A stretch of DNA of 64,000 nucleotides from an uncultured Bacilli bacterium (GCA_947588815.1 CANQAG010000003.1:58360-122359), one strand, 5' to 3'. Shown: positions 10,033 through 20,367, counted from the stretch's first letter. A program made the numbers and translations. Notes: a model not told the origin generated them from the sequence alone.

Positions 10033-10073
10033 CTTTTTATAAAAAACTAGTAGAATTTTATTAGGAGGTACTT

Positions 10074-10568
10074 ATGAAGAAATTTTTTCAAGAATTTAAA
10101 GATTTCATTAATCGTGGCAATGTTATCGATATGGCTGTTGGTGTAATTATCGGTAGTGCTTTTGGCAAGATTGTTACGGCGATGGTTGATGGAATCATCA
10201 TGCCGCTTATCACTTTAGCGACCGGTGAAAGCGACATCAGTGGATTATCAGTGGTCTTAAACGGAGTAAACAAATATATTACTGACGAAAATGGAAGTCA
10301 AGTTTTAAATCCGGAAGCGGTGTTGTTAAGATGGGGAAACCTAATTCAAGTAACCATCGATTTCCTATTAATCGCATTGGTTTTATTTACAATTGTAAAA
10401 ATTGTGAATGTAATTCATCATCGGTTAAATCGCAAAAAAGAAGAAGCTGAAAAAATCAAAAAGGAAGAAGAAGCTAAAGTAGCGGCAGTTGAAGCAGCAA
10501 AACCAACTCCGACAGAAGCTTTGTTAATTGAAATCAGAGATTTGTTAAAAAAGGACGAAACTAAGTAA
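10074..10568 (+). CDS. mscL: Large-conductance mechanosensitive channel
   Basis: A 164-residue membrane protein with the family signature at its N-terminus (FINRGNVIDMAVGVIIGSAF), a periplasmic-side loop and a second helix near 95-115, then a charged C-terminal helix rich in Lys and Glu. MscL pentamers open under membrane tension to release solutes in hypo-osmotic shock. It is somewhat longer than the E. coli protein because of the cytoplasmic tail. TTAGGAGGT lies 5 bp before the ATG. It is convergent with the ArsP_2 gene, one base away. Confidence 0.95.
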   Translation: MKKFFQEFKDFINRGNVIDMAVGVIIGSAFGKIVTAMVDGIIMPLITLATGESDISGLSVVLNGVNKYITDENGSQVLNPEAVLLRWGNLIQVTIDFLLIALVLFTIVKIVNVIHHRLNRKKEEAEKIKKEEEAKVAAVEAAKPTPTEALLIEIRDLLKKDETK

Positions 10569-10569
10569 A

Positions 10570-11406
10570 TTATAGATTAAAAATATAAAACAAATATCCT
10601 GTACTTAAAGCGACAATAGCAAGGATGGATAAAGCGATTAATCCATCACGCCAAGTCGCTTTTTTTCTAAACAAAAAGACGATACCTAAACCGGAATTGA
10701 TTATTAAACCGGCAATAAGAGAACCAAAAGAGAGGCCTCCTTTTAAAAATAATTCGGTGGTAAGAATTGAAGAAGAGCAATTAGGAATAAGACCTATTAT
10801 AGTGGCTAAAAGCGGTCCTAACGCTTGATTGGTTTCTAAGAAGGTCATGATATTGTTTTCACCAATCCAAAATATTAAAAGCCCGAAAATCAAGTTTATA
10901 ATCAAAACATACAGAAAAATTTTAAAAGTGTGAATTAAAGGATGAATTAGATGTTTATGAATCGGTGTTTCGGGTTTTTCTGTGACGTTCGATTCAGTAT
11001 TTACTGCCTTTTGTTTATTAATAAATTTGTTTGAGAATAAATAGTCGCACAAAAAGCCGATGACAAATCCTAAAATGAGTTTTGTAATAATTAAAGGTAA
11101 AACATATAGGGATTTTGAAGTATCACTTAATAAGATAGGAATCGATTCATCGCTACAAGCAATAAATATCGCGATTAGAGTTCCAAAAGAAATTCCTTTA
11201 TCAATGTAAAGTTCTGAAGCGACGATTGAAAAACTGCATTGTGGGATAAGACCGAGTAGAGATCCTACAAACGGAGCATATTTATGATTTTGCCTTAAAA
11301 GCATGACCAGTTTTTGTTCGAAAAAAGAAACGATAACATAGATAAAAAAAGTGATGATAAACACTTTGAAACTATCGATTAAAGCATCTAATAAAATTTC
11401 AGTCAT
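10570..11406 (-). CDS. Putative 10-TM metal exporter (ArsP_2 family)
   Basis: A 278-residue polytopic membrane protein made of two related halves, each with a GLIPxCSxS motif (GLIPQCSFS near 52 and GLIPNCSSS near 208) and a central hydrophilic linker. This layout matches the ArsP_2 family (putative manganese/heavy-metal exporter), related to the ArsP permeases in which the cysteine of the motif is functional. AGAGGAAAG precedes the ATG. Together with the MntP-like gene at the window start it may serve metal homeostasis, but no metal riboswitch was recognised in its upstream region. Confidence 0.7.
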   Translation of the reverse strand: MTEILLDALIDSFKVFIITFFIYVIVSFFEQKLVMLLRQNHKYAPFVGSLLGLIPQCSFSIVASELYIDKGISFGTLIAIFIACSDESIPILLSDTSKSLYVLPLIITKLILGFVIGFLCDYLFSNKFINKQKAVNTESNVTEKPETPIHKHLIHPLIHTFKIFLYVLIINLIFGLLIFWIGENNIMTFLETNQALGPLLATIIGLIPNCSSSILTTELFLKGGLSFGSLIAGLIINSGLGIVFLFRKKATWRDGLIALSILAIVALSTGYLFYIFNL

Positions 11407-11594
11407 TTTCTTTCCTCTAAGCCTAGTTATTATGTGAAAATAAAAAGCTACTTACAACAAATAAAGTAAACTTAAATTATGTTTTAATCGTTTAAAGTTG
11501 TTGGTTGATAGAGCAAAAGAAGTTTTTCGGATAAAAACGAAATTAATTTTGTTAAGTTTCTTGCACAAAAATGTTTTTACTTAATTATTTCTCA

Positions 11595-11623
11595 TTGAGG
11601 ACAAATGGCATTTAATGTATAAT
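11595..11623 (+). promoter_or_regulatory. Sigma-A promoter of secA
   Basis: TTGAGG, a 17-bp spacer and a perfect TATAAT box, with GAAAGG and the secA ATG 33 bp after the -10 box. This is the only strong promoter seen before the secA-prfB-yitT-S41-uvrB run. Confidence 0.7.
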
Positions 11624-11655
11624 ATACATTACAGCAAATTGAAAGGAACAAAAAT

Positions 11656-14139
11656 ATGAACTTTTTAGATAAATTACTTCGAGTTGATAAAAGAGCTTTA
11701 AAGAAAATCGAAAAAAAGGCCGAGGCTGTTTTATCTTACGAAGATGAAATGAAAGCCTTAAGCGACGAAGAGTTAAAAGCTAAAACCGAAGAATTTAAAG
11801 ATCGGATCAAAAACAAAGGAGAATCTTTAGATTCGATTTTACCAGAAGCCTTTGCAGTTTGCCGTGAAGCAGCGCGAAGAGTCCGAAATGAGTTTCCGTT
11901 TAAAGTTCAAGTTATGGGTGCTATTGTTCTTCACGAAGGCGATGTAGCCGAGATGAGAACCGGTGAAGGTAAAACTTTGACGGCAACGATGGCGGTTTAT
12001 CTCAACGCTTTAACCGGTAAAGGAGTTCACATCGTTACCGTTAACGAATATTTAGCTGCCCGTGACTGCGAAAACATGGGAAAAATTTATAATTTCCTCG
12101 GGTTATCGTGTGATGTCAATCTTCGTGAAAAAGATGTTTTGCAAAAACAAGCGGCATATAATGCCGATATTACTTACACGACGAACTCCGAATTAGGTTT
12201 TGATTACCTTCGTGACAATATGGCACAAAGCGTTAAGCAAAGAGTGTTGCGGGGTTTAAATTTTGCGATTGTCGATGAAGCAGACTCGATTTTAATCGAT
12301 GAATCAAGAACCCCGTTAATTATTTCCGGTGGTGAAAGAGCTGCCGCTTCCACTTATATCTTTGCCGATCGTTTTTGTAAATCACTCAAAAAAGATCGGG
12401 ATTTTACGATCGATATTAAAACCAAAACTTGCGCTTTAACCGATTCCGGCGTCGATGCTGCCGAAAAGGCGTTTGGCGTAAAAAACATCTATAACCCAGA
12501 ATACACAGAATTAGTACATCGAATTCACCAAGCTTTAAAAGCTAATTACATCATGAAGAAGAATGTTGAATATATGGTTGCAAATGATGAAATTCATCTC
12601 ATCGATCAATTCACGGGACGTGTTTTAAAAGGACGTGAATATTCCGATGGATTGCAACAAGCGATTCAAGCAAAAGAAAATGTCAAAATTAAATCTGAAA
12701 CGATTACGATGGCGACGATTACATATCAAAACTTCTTTAGAATATACAATAAACTTGCGGGTATGACCGGTACGGCCAAAACCGAAGAAGAAGAGTTTGA
12801 AAAAATCTACAATATGCACGTCACGTGCATTCCGACTAATATGCCGATTATTCGTTACGATGATACTGATTTGGTATATGGAAGTAAAAATGCCAAATTT
12901 AAAGCTTTAGTTGAAGAAGTTAAAAGAAGACATGCAATCGGACAACCGATTTTGATAGGTACCGCTTCCGTTGAAATGTCGGAACTTGTTCATGATTTAT
13001 TGGTAAAAGAAAACTTGCCACATGAAGTCTTAAATGCTAAAAATCACGAAAGAGAAGCTCATATTATTGAAAAAGCCGGAGAAATGGGTGCGATTACGTT
13101 GGCGACAAACATGGCAGGACGTGGTACCGATATTAAATTAGGCAAAGGAGTTACGGAAATAAAATCAGATGAAATAAAATATCCGGCCGGACTTTGTGTT
13201 TTAGGTACTGAAAGACACGAATCGCGTCGTATTGACAATCAGTTACGAGGTCGTTCCGGACGTCAAGGTGATCCGGGATATTCGCGTTTCTTCGTTTCGG
13301 TGCAAGATGACTTATTGCTAAGATTTGGCTCTGATTTTTTGCAAACGCTTTTTGCTAAATTGGGTGATGAAGCTCTTGACAATAAGATGGTTACCAATGC
13401 GATTACTTCTGCTCAAAAGAAGATTGAAGGTCAAAACTTTGATACACGAAAATCTTTGCTTGACTACGATGATGTTTTAAGACAACAAAGAGAAATTATG
13501 TACAAAAAGAGAGACAAAATCTTGTTCTCGGAAGAAATTCAAGAGTTGATTAAAGAATTTTTCAATACTACCGGTGCTGCAATTGTCAAACGTTCTTTAA
13601 ATGTTGAAAGCAATGGTGATGAAGTCATTAATCCGGAGCTTCTTAAATCTAATTTGGAACCTAAGTTTTTACCTAACGGAAGTTTCGATCCTTCCGGTTA
13701 TGAAGATGCTCCAATCGACGAAGTAAAAGAAGAAATTGCCGAAATTCTTTTTGCTTTCTACCAAAGAAGACGTAAAGAATGGCCCGATGAGGTTGCCAAT
13801 CAAGTAGAAAAACAAGTAGCGCTTCGCTTTGTCGATCGAAATTGGACGGTTCATATTGATTCCATGGCTAAATTAAGAGAAGGTATTCATTTAAGATCGT
13901 ACGCTAATCAAAATCCGTTACAAGATTATGTGAACGAAGGATTTAAGATGTTTGAACAAATGTCAGATACTATCGCTGAAGAAGTAGTATTTAATCTTTT
14001 AAACGTTCAAGTTCACATTAAAACACCGGAAGAGATAGAACAAGAGCGCCTAGAAAGAGAAAAAGCGGCATTAGCAAATGAAAAAGCTAATGACGCTAGT
14101 GAAGATAACGAAAAAAAAGTTAATAATGAGACAAACTAA
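11656..14139 (+). CDS. secA: Protein translocase ATPase SecA
   Basis: An 827-residue motor that drives preproteins through SecYEG. Walker A is MRTGEGKT near residue 100, the DEAD-type Walker B is VDEAD near 207, and NMAGRGTDI, GTERHESRRIDNQLRGRSGRQGDPG and the helical scaffold follow. The protein ends in a charged tail and lacks the zinc-binding CxC motif that many SecAs use for SecB or ribosome contact; this is seen in other low-GC Gram-positives too. It leads a run of co-directional genes. The many lipoproteins in the window are likely clients. Confidence 0.97.
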   Translation: MNFLDKLLRVDKRALKKIEKKAEAVLSYEDEMKALSDEELKAKTEEFKDRIKNKGESLDSILPEAFAVCREAARRVRNEFPFKVQVMGAIVLHEGDVAEMRTGEGKTLTATMAVYLNALTGKGVHIVTVNEYLAARDCENMGKIYNFLGLSCDVNLREKDVLQKQAAYNADITYTTNSELGFDYLRDNMAQSVKQRVLRGLNFAIVDEADSILIDESRTPLIISGGERAAASTYIFADRFCKSLKKDRDFTIDIKTKTCALTDSGVDAAEKAFGVKNIYNPEYTELVHRIHQALKANYIMKKNVEYMVANDEIHLIDQFTGRVLKGREYSDGLQQAIQAKENVKIKSETITMATITYQNFFRIYNKLAGMTGTAKTEEEEFEKIYNMHVTCIPTNMPIIRYDDTDLVYGSKNAKFKALVEEVKRRHAIGQPILIGTASVEMSELVHDLLVKENLPHEVLNAKNHEREAHIIEKAGEMGAITLATNMAGRGTDIKLGKGVTEIKSDEIKYPAGLCVLGTERHESRRIDNQLRGRSGRQGDPGYSRFFVSVQDDLLLRFGSDFLQTLFAKLGDEALDNKMVTNAITSAQKKIEGQNFDTRKSLLDYDDVLRQQREIMYKKRDKILFSEEIQELIKEFFNTTGAAIVKRSLNVESNGDEVINPELLKSNLEPKFLPNGSFDPSGYEDAPIDEVKEEIAEILFAFYQRRRKEWPDEVANQVEKQVALRFVDRNWTVHIDSMAKLREGIHLRSYANQNPLQDYVNEGFKMFEQMSDTIAEEVVFNLLNVQVHIKTPEEIEQERLEREKAALANEKANDASEDNEKKVNNETN

Positions 14140-14160
14140 TCGATAAAAGGATGTGATAAA

Positions 14161-15280
14161 ATGTTAGAACTATTCGAGATTAAAAGCATTCTTAACAAAT
14201 GTCAAAAAAACATTAAGGAATTAGGTGATTCACTTTGACATCGCCACACTTATAGAAGAAGCCTCAAAACAAGAAGCCTTAATGGCGTCTGATTCTTTTT
14301 GGGATGACCAAAAAGCGGCTTTGGCAATTGTCAATGATTTAAATGAAAAGCGGGATAAAATCAACGCGTATCAAAAATTAAATAACGATTATGAAGAATT
14401 AAAAGAAACGTTTGATTTATTGAAGGAAACATATGATCAAGACCTTCATGAATTTTTGGCGTCTTCTTTGATGGAACTAGAAAAAAATATCAATGCTTTT
14501 GAAACGACAATTCTATTTTCCGGACCTTTCGACAAAGAAAATGCAATTTTGGAATTGCATCCCGGCGCGGGTGGAACAGAATCGCAAGATTGGGCGGAAA
14601 TGTTATATAGAATGTATATTCGTTTTGCAGAGCAAAAAAATTTCAAAGTGCAAATGCTTGATTATCAAGATGGTGATGAAGCGGGTATCAAAAGTGTTTC
14701 GTTTATTATCAAAGGTCGCAATGCCTACGGCTTACTGAAATCGGAAAAAGGCGTACATAGATTAGTGAGAATTTCGCCGTTTGATGCTTCAGGGCGTCGT
14801 CATACTTCATTTGCTTCGGTTGAAGTTACTCCGGAAATCAAAGATACCGGTAATATCATCGTCGAAGAAAAAGATTTAAAAATCGACACCTATCGTTCTT
14901 CTGGAGCCGGCGGACAAAATGTCAACAAGACTGAATCAGCGGTAAGAATAACGCATTTGCCAACGGGAATTGTAGTCAATTGCCAAAATGAACGTAGCCA
15001 AATTCAAAATCGAGAAATCGCTATGAATATTTTAAAAGCCCGACTTTTTCAAAAACAAGAACAAGAACGGCTCGCGGAATTAAATAAATTGCGGGGTGAA
15101 CAAAAGAATATCGAATGGGGCTCTCAAATTCGCTCCTATGTATTTTGTCCCTATACGATGGTTAAGGATCATCGTACCGATTATGAAACCGGCGATGTAC
15201 AGTCGGTATTAGATGGTAATATCGACGGATTTATCGATAGTTATTTAAAAATGGAGGTCGGGAAAAATGATCAGCAATAA
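14161..15280 (+). CDS. prfB: Peptide chain release factor 2, with programmed +1 frameshift
   Basis: The gene begins with ATG at 14161 and reads 25 codons ending LGDSL before an in-frame TGA at 14236. Skipping one base gives GAC and an open frame of 347 codons, so the product (join 14161-14235 and 14237-15280) is 372 residues, normal for RF2. The release factor motifs [13 protein letters not shown] (codon recognition region) and [14 protein letters not shown] (GGQ, peptidyl-tRNA hydrolysis) are present. RF2 reads UAA and UGA and so controls its own level at the TGA. The 3' end overlaps the yitT-like gene by 14 bp. Confidence 0.95.
14223..14239 (+). other. RF2 autoregulatory +1 frameshift site
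   Basis: The site reads AGGTGATTCACTTTGAC: a Shine-Dalgarno-like AGGTGA, a short spacer, the slippery CTT codon and TGA followed by C, a weak stop context. This matches the known arrangement in bacterial prfB, where a stalled ribosome slips from CTT-T to TTT and then reads GAC. Confidence 0.93.
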
Positions 15281-16226
15281 AAAAGAACTGAAACTCCGAA
15301 TCCTTCATACATTGTTGGTTATTTTAGGAAACGTAATTTTAGCTTTTGGTGTTGCGGTTTTTTTGGTTCCTTATAATATTGTAAGCGGTGGCATTGCGAG
15401 TATTGCTTTGATTTTTCAAGGAGCATTTGGATGGAATATCAATGTGTCCTTAATCGTGATTACGTGGGCTTTTTATATTTTAGGGGCTGTTCTTTTAGGT
15501 AAGAAATTCGCTGTTCAGACGATTATTGCCACGATTGTATATCCTTTGGCCTTTTCGCTATTTTTGTCTTTGCAACAACAAACACCGATTTTACACTTAG
15601 ATGTTACGAATAGTGTCAATATTCTTTTAGCGGCGATATTCGGTGGTTCATTGACAGGCATTGGAGTTGCGATTACTTTTTTAGGTGGCGGATCGACTGG
15701 AGGAGTCGATATTATCGCCTTAATATTGCAAAAATATTTTAATTTTAAATGCTCCGTTGTCTCTTTCATAGTAGATGCAATTACAATTATTTGCGGATTT
15801 TTTACATATAACGATCTGTCGCTCGCTTTGATTGGTATTATATGCGCTGCTTTAGCGGCGATGTTTGTTGACAAGATATTTCTTGGAACAGGTAACTTTT
15901 ATATTGCCTATATCATTTCGCCCAAATGGAAAGAAATCAATGAGTTTATTTTAGCTAAGTTAGAACGAGGAACAACGTTAGTTGATTCAATAGGCGGATA
16001 TTCCGGAGAAGACAAAAAAATGATTCAAGTTTCTTTTTCGGCCAATGAATATGTAGTATTACAAGAAGCGATTTCAAGTATTGATTCCAAAGCGTTTATG
16101 AGTATCATCAAAGCGCATGAAGTTAAAGGCGAAGGTTTTAATCCATATATAAAACACAAAAAAAGTCGTTTGTTAAAAAAGCAAGAAGAGGGTGAGGATT
16201 ATGGAAACAAAGAAAGAGAAAATTAG
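15267..16226 (+). CDS. YitT family membrane protein (DUF161/DUF2179)
   Basis: A 319-residue protein with about six membrane segments in residues 1-200, the family motif [12 protein letters not shown] near 39 and [12 protein letters not shown] near 144, and a soluble C-terminal DUF2179 domain from about 220. YitT-like proteins are common in Firmicutes and their transport role is not established. GGAGG lies within the end of prfB just before the ATG. The 3' end overlaps the next gene. Confidence 0.85.
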   Translation: MISNKKELKLRILHTLLVILGNVILAFGVAVFLVPYNIVSGGIASIALIFQGAFGWNINVSLIVITWAFYILGAVLLGKKFAVQTIIATIVYPLAFSLFLSLQQQTPILHLDVTNSVNILLAAIFGGSLTGIGVAITFLGGGSTGGVDIIALILQKYFNFKCSVVSFIVDAITIICGFFTYNDLSLALIGIICAALAAMFVDKIFLGTGNFYIAYIISPKWKEINEFILAKLERGTTLVDSIGGYSGEDKKMIQVSFSANEYVVLQEAISSIDSKAFMSIIKAHEVKGEGFNPYIKHKKSRLLKKQEEGEDYGNKEREN

Positions 16227-17682
16227 TAATGGTAAAAGAGTCTATATTGCTCTTACAAGTTTGATGGCGATAACCTTTTTAGGTGTTGGAATTCTCGTTG
16301 GCTACAATATCGATCGACCGGTAGATCAAGATTCTTCTATTAACGAATCATCGTATGAAGATTTTGTGCAAAAATTTCTTGATATGTATGAATTGATTTA
16401 TGATCAATCGCTTTATACTGTCGATAAAGAGGATTTAATAAATGGAGCCATTGATGGAATGTTGAATGTTTACAATGATCCATACACTTTTTATACTCTT
16501 AATTCCAGTGATCAGCATTTAGGCACAAGCGGAGTTGGTCTTGGTATTGTCCGTTCTCCGTATAACGGTAATTGTCTCATTACGCAAGTGATTGAAGGAT
16601 CTCCGGCCGCGAAAGGCGGCCTAAAGGATAAAGATATTATTTATAAAATTGCCAAATTAGACGAAAATAAGAATATTATAGAAAACTCTGAGAAAAAATT
16701 AAATGAATTTTCTTATTTAGATTGGACCTCGGAAATTTTCAATTTCGAAGATAAAGATTGCGTAAGAATTTATTATCTTCGAGATAACGAAGAACGAGTA
16801 ACGGATGTTACTGTTGGAACTTATATGACAACTAACGTTTCTTTTTCGGCCAAAACAATCGACGGAAAAGTGGAAGCATACGTTAAGATTTCCTCTTTTT
16901 TAGGAATGGGAGCAGGCGAAATTTCGCCAGTTGATGAATTGAACGGAGTATTAAATACTATCGTTAAAAATTACGGAGAAATCGATCATTTAATATTTGA
17001 TGTACGTGAAAACGGCGGTGGATATGTTTCAAATTTTGTAAATTCGATGGCATACTTCGTCTATGATGGAACGACCGTCATGCGATATCGATATCGCGAT
17101 GGAAGCATTCAAGAAGTAAAAACTAAAGATTGGAAAGATATGAAAAAATATAGTGCGAATCATTATACGGTAATCATCAACGAAAATACGGCTTCTGCGG
17201 CCGAAAGTTTTGCACTAGCAATGAAAGATCTTTTAAATGCCACGATCGTCGGACAACAAAGTTATGGAAAAGGCATCGCTCAAAACCTTAAATATTATGA
17301 CGATGAAAGTGTTTTAAGATATACTTTCGCAGAAACTTTGCCTCCTTTTAGCGAAGGTATTAACTTAAAAGGAATTACCCCGGATGTAACAGTCGGTTAC
17401 TCTAAGGAAGATAAATACATATATCGAGGATATGTTGAAGGTAAGGCTTCCAATGATCTCCTTTCGCTTGAAAGCAAAGAATTGATTGTTAAACAGATCA
17501 ATTTAGTGATGAATCAAAAGTTCGATTCCTTTAATACAGCCGTTGTGGCCTTTCAAGAAGCATATGATCTTGAAATAAATGGTGAATTTAATAAAGTTAC
17601 CGCGGATTATTTGCAAATGAAGATATATGATATTTATCTTCAAATATCTGAAGAAATTTTAGAGGTTGCACGAGGAAATTAA
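16201..17682 (+). CDS. S41-family C-terminal processing peptidase
   Basis: About 493 residues: one N-terminal membrane segment (residues 14-36), a PDZ-containing region near 110-160 (GVGLGIV, GSPAAKGGLKDKDII), then the S41 catalytic core with Ser in NTASAAESFA and Lys in SYGKGIAQ, and a C-terminal piece (FNTAVVAFQEAY to ADYLQ) resembling a peptidoglycan-binding fold. CtpA-type enzymes cut surface or cell-wall proteins outside the membrane. I chose the ATG at 16201 over an in-frame GTG nine bases upstream because GAGGGTGAGG lies directly before it. It overlaps yitT and ends one base before uvrB. Confidence 0.87.
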   Translation: METKKEKISNGKRVYIALTSLMAITFLGVGILVGYNIDRPVDQDSSINESSYEDFVQKFLDMYELIYDQSLYTVDKEDLINGAIDGMLNVYNDPYTFYTLNSSDQHLGTSGVGLGIVRSPYNGNCLITQVIEGSPAAKGGLKDKDIIYKIAKLDENKNIIENSEKKLNEFSYLDWTSEIFNFEDKDCVRIYYLRDNEERVTDVTVGTYMTTNVSFSAKTIDGKVEAYVKISSFLGMGAGEISPVDELNGVLNTIVKNYGEIDHLIFDVRENGGGYVSNFVNSMAYFVYDGTTVMRYRYRDGSIQEVKTKDWKDMKKYSANHYTVIINENTASAAESFALAMKDLLNATIVGQQSYGKGIAQNLKYYDDESVLRYTFAETLPPFSEGINLKGITPDVTVGYSKEDKYIYRGYVEGKASNDLLSLESKELIVKQINLVMNQKFDSFNTAVVAFQEAYDLEINGEFNKVTADYLQMKIYDIYLQISEEILEVARGN

Positions 17683-17683
17683 T

Positions 17684-19660
17684 ATGGTAGAGCGAAAGTT
17701 TGAGGTAGTTTCGCCGTATCAGCCAACTGGTGATCAACCACAGGCAATTGAGGAACTTTGTAAAGGTCTTCAAGAGGGTAAAAAATTTCAAGTATTATTA
17801 GGGGCAACCGGTACCGGAAAAACTTTTACGGTTTCTAAAGTGATAGAAAAAGTCAATCGCCCGACTTTAGTGTTGGTTCACAACAAAACTTTAGCCGGTC
17901 AACTTTATGCAGAATTCAAAGAACTTTTTCCAAATAATCGAGTAGAGTATTTTGTTTCGAATTTCGATTTTTATCAACCTGAAGCGTATCTTCCAAGTAG
18001 CGATACTTATATTGAAAAAAACGCTTTAATGAACGAGGAAATCGAAATAATGAGAAGTTCGGCGATTAATTCGATTTTAGAACGACGAGATACGATTATC
18101 GTGGCTTCGGTCGCTTCGATTTATGGCCTTACTGATCCGGCTGAATATCGCTCGTTGGTTTTTTTCTTACATAAAGGAGAAGAAATCGACCGCAAGGAGT
18201 TGATTGAGCGACTTGTAAACGCTCAATACATCAGAAACAATTTAGATTTAGGGCCGGGAAGTTTTAGAGTAAACGGCGATGTAATTGAAATCGCTCCACC
18301 TTCCACTACGGAATCTACAATTAAAATACTTCTCGATGAAGATAGTAAAATCGATGAAATTTTAGAAGTTGAACCATTGACGGGTGTTGTCAAACATACT
18401 TTTAATGAATTTCCGATTTTTCCGGCTCACGAACACGCGTCGACTCAAGAACGCATTAATAAGGCGGTAGAAACCATTAGAGAAGAATTAGTTGAGCGCT
18501 TAGGGTACTTTCATAAAGAAAATAAGTTTTTGGAAGAAGAACGATTAGATCAACGAACCAGACGCGATATGGAAGCCCTTTTGGAGTTTGGCATATGTCC
18601 CGGAATTGAAAACTATGCGCGCCATATCGATCAAAGAAAGCCGGGAGATACTCCATATACTCTTTTTGATTATTTGCCTAAAGATTACCTTCTGATCGTC
18701 GATGAATCGCATGTGACTTTTTCGCAGGTTCGCGGAATGTATAATGGTGATCGGTCGCGAAAGGAAACTTTGGTCGAATACGGATTTAGATTGCCGTCGG
18801 CTTTAGATAATCGACCATTGAATTTTGAGGAATTCGAAAATAAAATAAATCAAGTTATTTGTACTTCGGCTACTCCCGGAGATTATGAATTAGGAAAAAC
18901 CGGAGGTGAAGTTACCCAGCAGATTATTCGTCCGACCGGCTTACTTGATCCCATAGTAGAAGTTAAAGATGTCGATAATCCGGTATATGATTTAATCGGA
19001 GAAATCGATAAGGTTATTGAAAGAAACGAAAGAGCAATGGTCGTAACCTTAACCATTCGTGATGCCGAGAATTTAACTTCTTATTTAAAACAACAAGGCT
19101 ATAAAGTTTCCTATCTTCATAATGAAACAAAAACTCTAGAAAGAACTGAGATCATTTATCAGTTGCGGAAAGGTAAATATGATGTTTTGATCGGAATCAA
19201 TCTTTTAAGAGAAGGTTTGGATATTCCCGAAGTCAGTCTTATAGCGATTTTAGATGCGGATAAAGAAGGATTTTTGCGTTCGGAAAGATCTTTGATTCAA
19301 ATTATCGGAAGAGCGGCAAGAAACGAACACGGACGAGTGATTATGTACGCTAAAAACATCACTGATTCAATGAGTGGAGCTATCAAAGAGACGAATCGTC
19401 GCCGAGCTATTCAAGAAGCATATAATATCGAACATCATATTGTACCTCATACCATTGTTAAAGAAATAAGAGCGCCGTTACATGTGGTAGATAATATGCT
19501 CGATAAACCGAGTAAATTTAAAAACGCGAAAATGACTAAAACCGAAAAAGAGAAAACTATTCGATCAGTTGAAAAAGAAATGCGAGAAGCAGCACGAAAT
19601 TTAGATTTTGAAAAAGCAGCAACGCTTCGCGATATTTTGTTTGAATTAAAGGGTGAATAA
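17684..19660 (+). CDS. uvrB: Excinuclease ABC subunit B
   Basis: A 658-residue helicase-like subunit of nucleotide excision repair that loads on damage with UvrA and recruits UvrC. Seen: Walker A GATGTGKT near 37, the beta-hairpin region (YQPEAYLPSSDTYIEK), helicase motif DESH, motif VI QIIGRAARN, and a C-terminal UVR domain (residues 620-655). The start is the ATG one base after the protease stop, preceded by CGAGGAAATT; an upstream in-frame TTG is unlikely. It closes the operon and is followed by a bidirectional terminator. Confidence 0.96.
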   Translation: MVERKFEVVSPYQPTGDQPQAIEELCKGLQEGKKFQVLLGATGTGKTFTVSKVIEKVNRPTLVLVHNKTLAGQLYAEFKELFPNNRVEYFVSNFDFYQPEAYLPSSDTYIEKNALMNEEIEIMRSSAINSILERRDTIIVASVASIYGLTDPAEYRSLVFFLHKGEEIDRKELIERLVNAQYIRNNLDLGPGSFRVNGDVIEIAPPSTTESTIKILLDEDSKIDEILEVEPLTGVVKHTFNEFPIFPAHEHASTQERINKAVETIREELVERLGYFHKENKFLEEERLDQRTRRDMEALLEFGICPGIENYARHIDQRKPGDTPYTLFDYLPKDYLLIVDESHVTFSQVRGMYNGDRSRKETLVEYGFRLPSALDNRPLNFEEFENKINQVICTSATPGDYELGKTGGEVTQQIIRPTGLLDPIVEVKDVDNPVYDLIGEIDKVIERNERAMVVTLTIRDAENLTSYLKQQGYKVSYLHNETKTLERTEIIYQLRKGKYDVLIGINLLREGLDIPEVSLIAILDADKEGFLRSERSLIQIIGRAARNEHGRVIMYAKNITDSMSGAIKETNRRRAIQEAYNIEHHIVPHTIVKEIRAPLHVVDNMLDKPSKFKNAKMTKTEKEKTIRSVEKEMREAARNLDFEKAATLRDILFELKGE

Positions 19661-19690
19661 AAAAAGGAATCGTAGAGATTCCTTTTTTAA
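19659..19690. terminator. Bidirectional terminator between uvrB and the CarD-like gene
   Basis: AAAAAAGGAATC and GATTCCTTTTTT form a 12-bp stem with a 5-base loop and T-runs on both strands. It overlaps the stop codons of both convergent genes. Confidence 0.85.
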
Positions 19691-20190
19691 TTTAGTTGAT
19701 TACGAATATAATCATCGACAGCTTCCGGTTGAATTCCTAATGCATTAGCAAATTCATCATTAACATTACTTACTAATGAAGAGAAATACTCTTTCTCTTG
19801 TGACGAAAGATGTTTCTTTTCATTTTGCAATTCTTTAGAGATTAAATATAAAGATTTTATTAATCGTATTTGCATTTTTAAGTCACCGGATTGATATAAT
19901 TCCGCAAAACTTTGCTTTCTTAAGCGAGCGTCAAAAATTAAAAGAGGTTCAATTGAAGGTAGACTTGAAATCAGTTCGATAGTCTGCTTTTTGGTTAAAA
20001 CATGGCGCATTAATTCTACGGCACGATCTTTTGGTATTCTAATTACTAATGATTTTTTATTTCTTTCTTTAAATAAAGGTTCTAAAGTAAAGTAACTTAT
20101 TTCTCCTTTGCCAAAATCAAAAGTTTCTTCTTTGATAATTTTGCAAACGCCGGAATTTTTAGTAGCTACAATGTCTGATATTTTGAACAT
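19687..20190 (-). CDS. CarD-like transcriptional regulator
   Basis: A 167-residue protein with an N-terminal RID domain (VATKNSGVCKI, then YFTLEPLF and IRIPKDRAVELMR) and a helical C-terminal half, the layout of CarD/CdnL proteins that bind RNA polymerase beta and adjust open-complex stability. The RID fold is shared with the repair coupling factor Mfd. AGAAGGAGG precedes the ATG. It is a single gene convergent with uvrB. DNA binding by the C-terminal half is expected from the family, not shown here. Confidence 0.8.
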   Translation of the reverse strand: MFKISDIVATKNSGVCKIIKEETFDFGKGEISYFTLEPLFKERNKKSLVIRIPKDRAVELMRHVLTKKQTIELISSLPSIEPLLIFDARLRKQSFAELYQSGDLKMQIRLIKSLYLISKELQNEKKHLSSQEKEYFSSLVSNVNDEFANALGIQPEAVDDYIRNQLN

Positions 20191-20367
20191 AAAAACCTCC
20201 TTCTACTAATATTTTAGCCTTTTTTTAAAAGTTATTTCTAATTGAATTTTTGAAAAAACACAAAAATTTTAGAATTCATTAGCATAAAAAAGAGATTTTA
20301 AAAAAAATTGACGAAATTTGTATATTTTACGAAAATTGTATCAATAATGAGAAAAAAACTTTGTAAC

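Noticed and set aside
11407-11594. Manganese (yybP-ykoY) riboswitch near the metal exporter gene
   Set aside because: The region lacks the expected conserved loops and no folded core was recognised.
14493-14738. Plus-strand ORF inside prfB
   Set aside because: Out-of-frame shadow; the prfB frame contains the conserved release-factor motifs.
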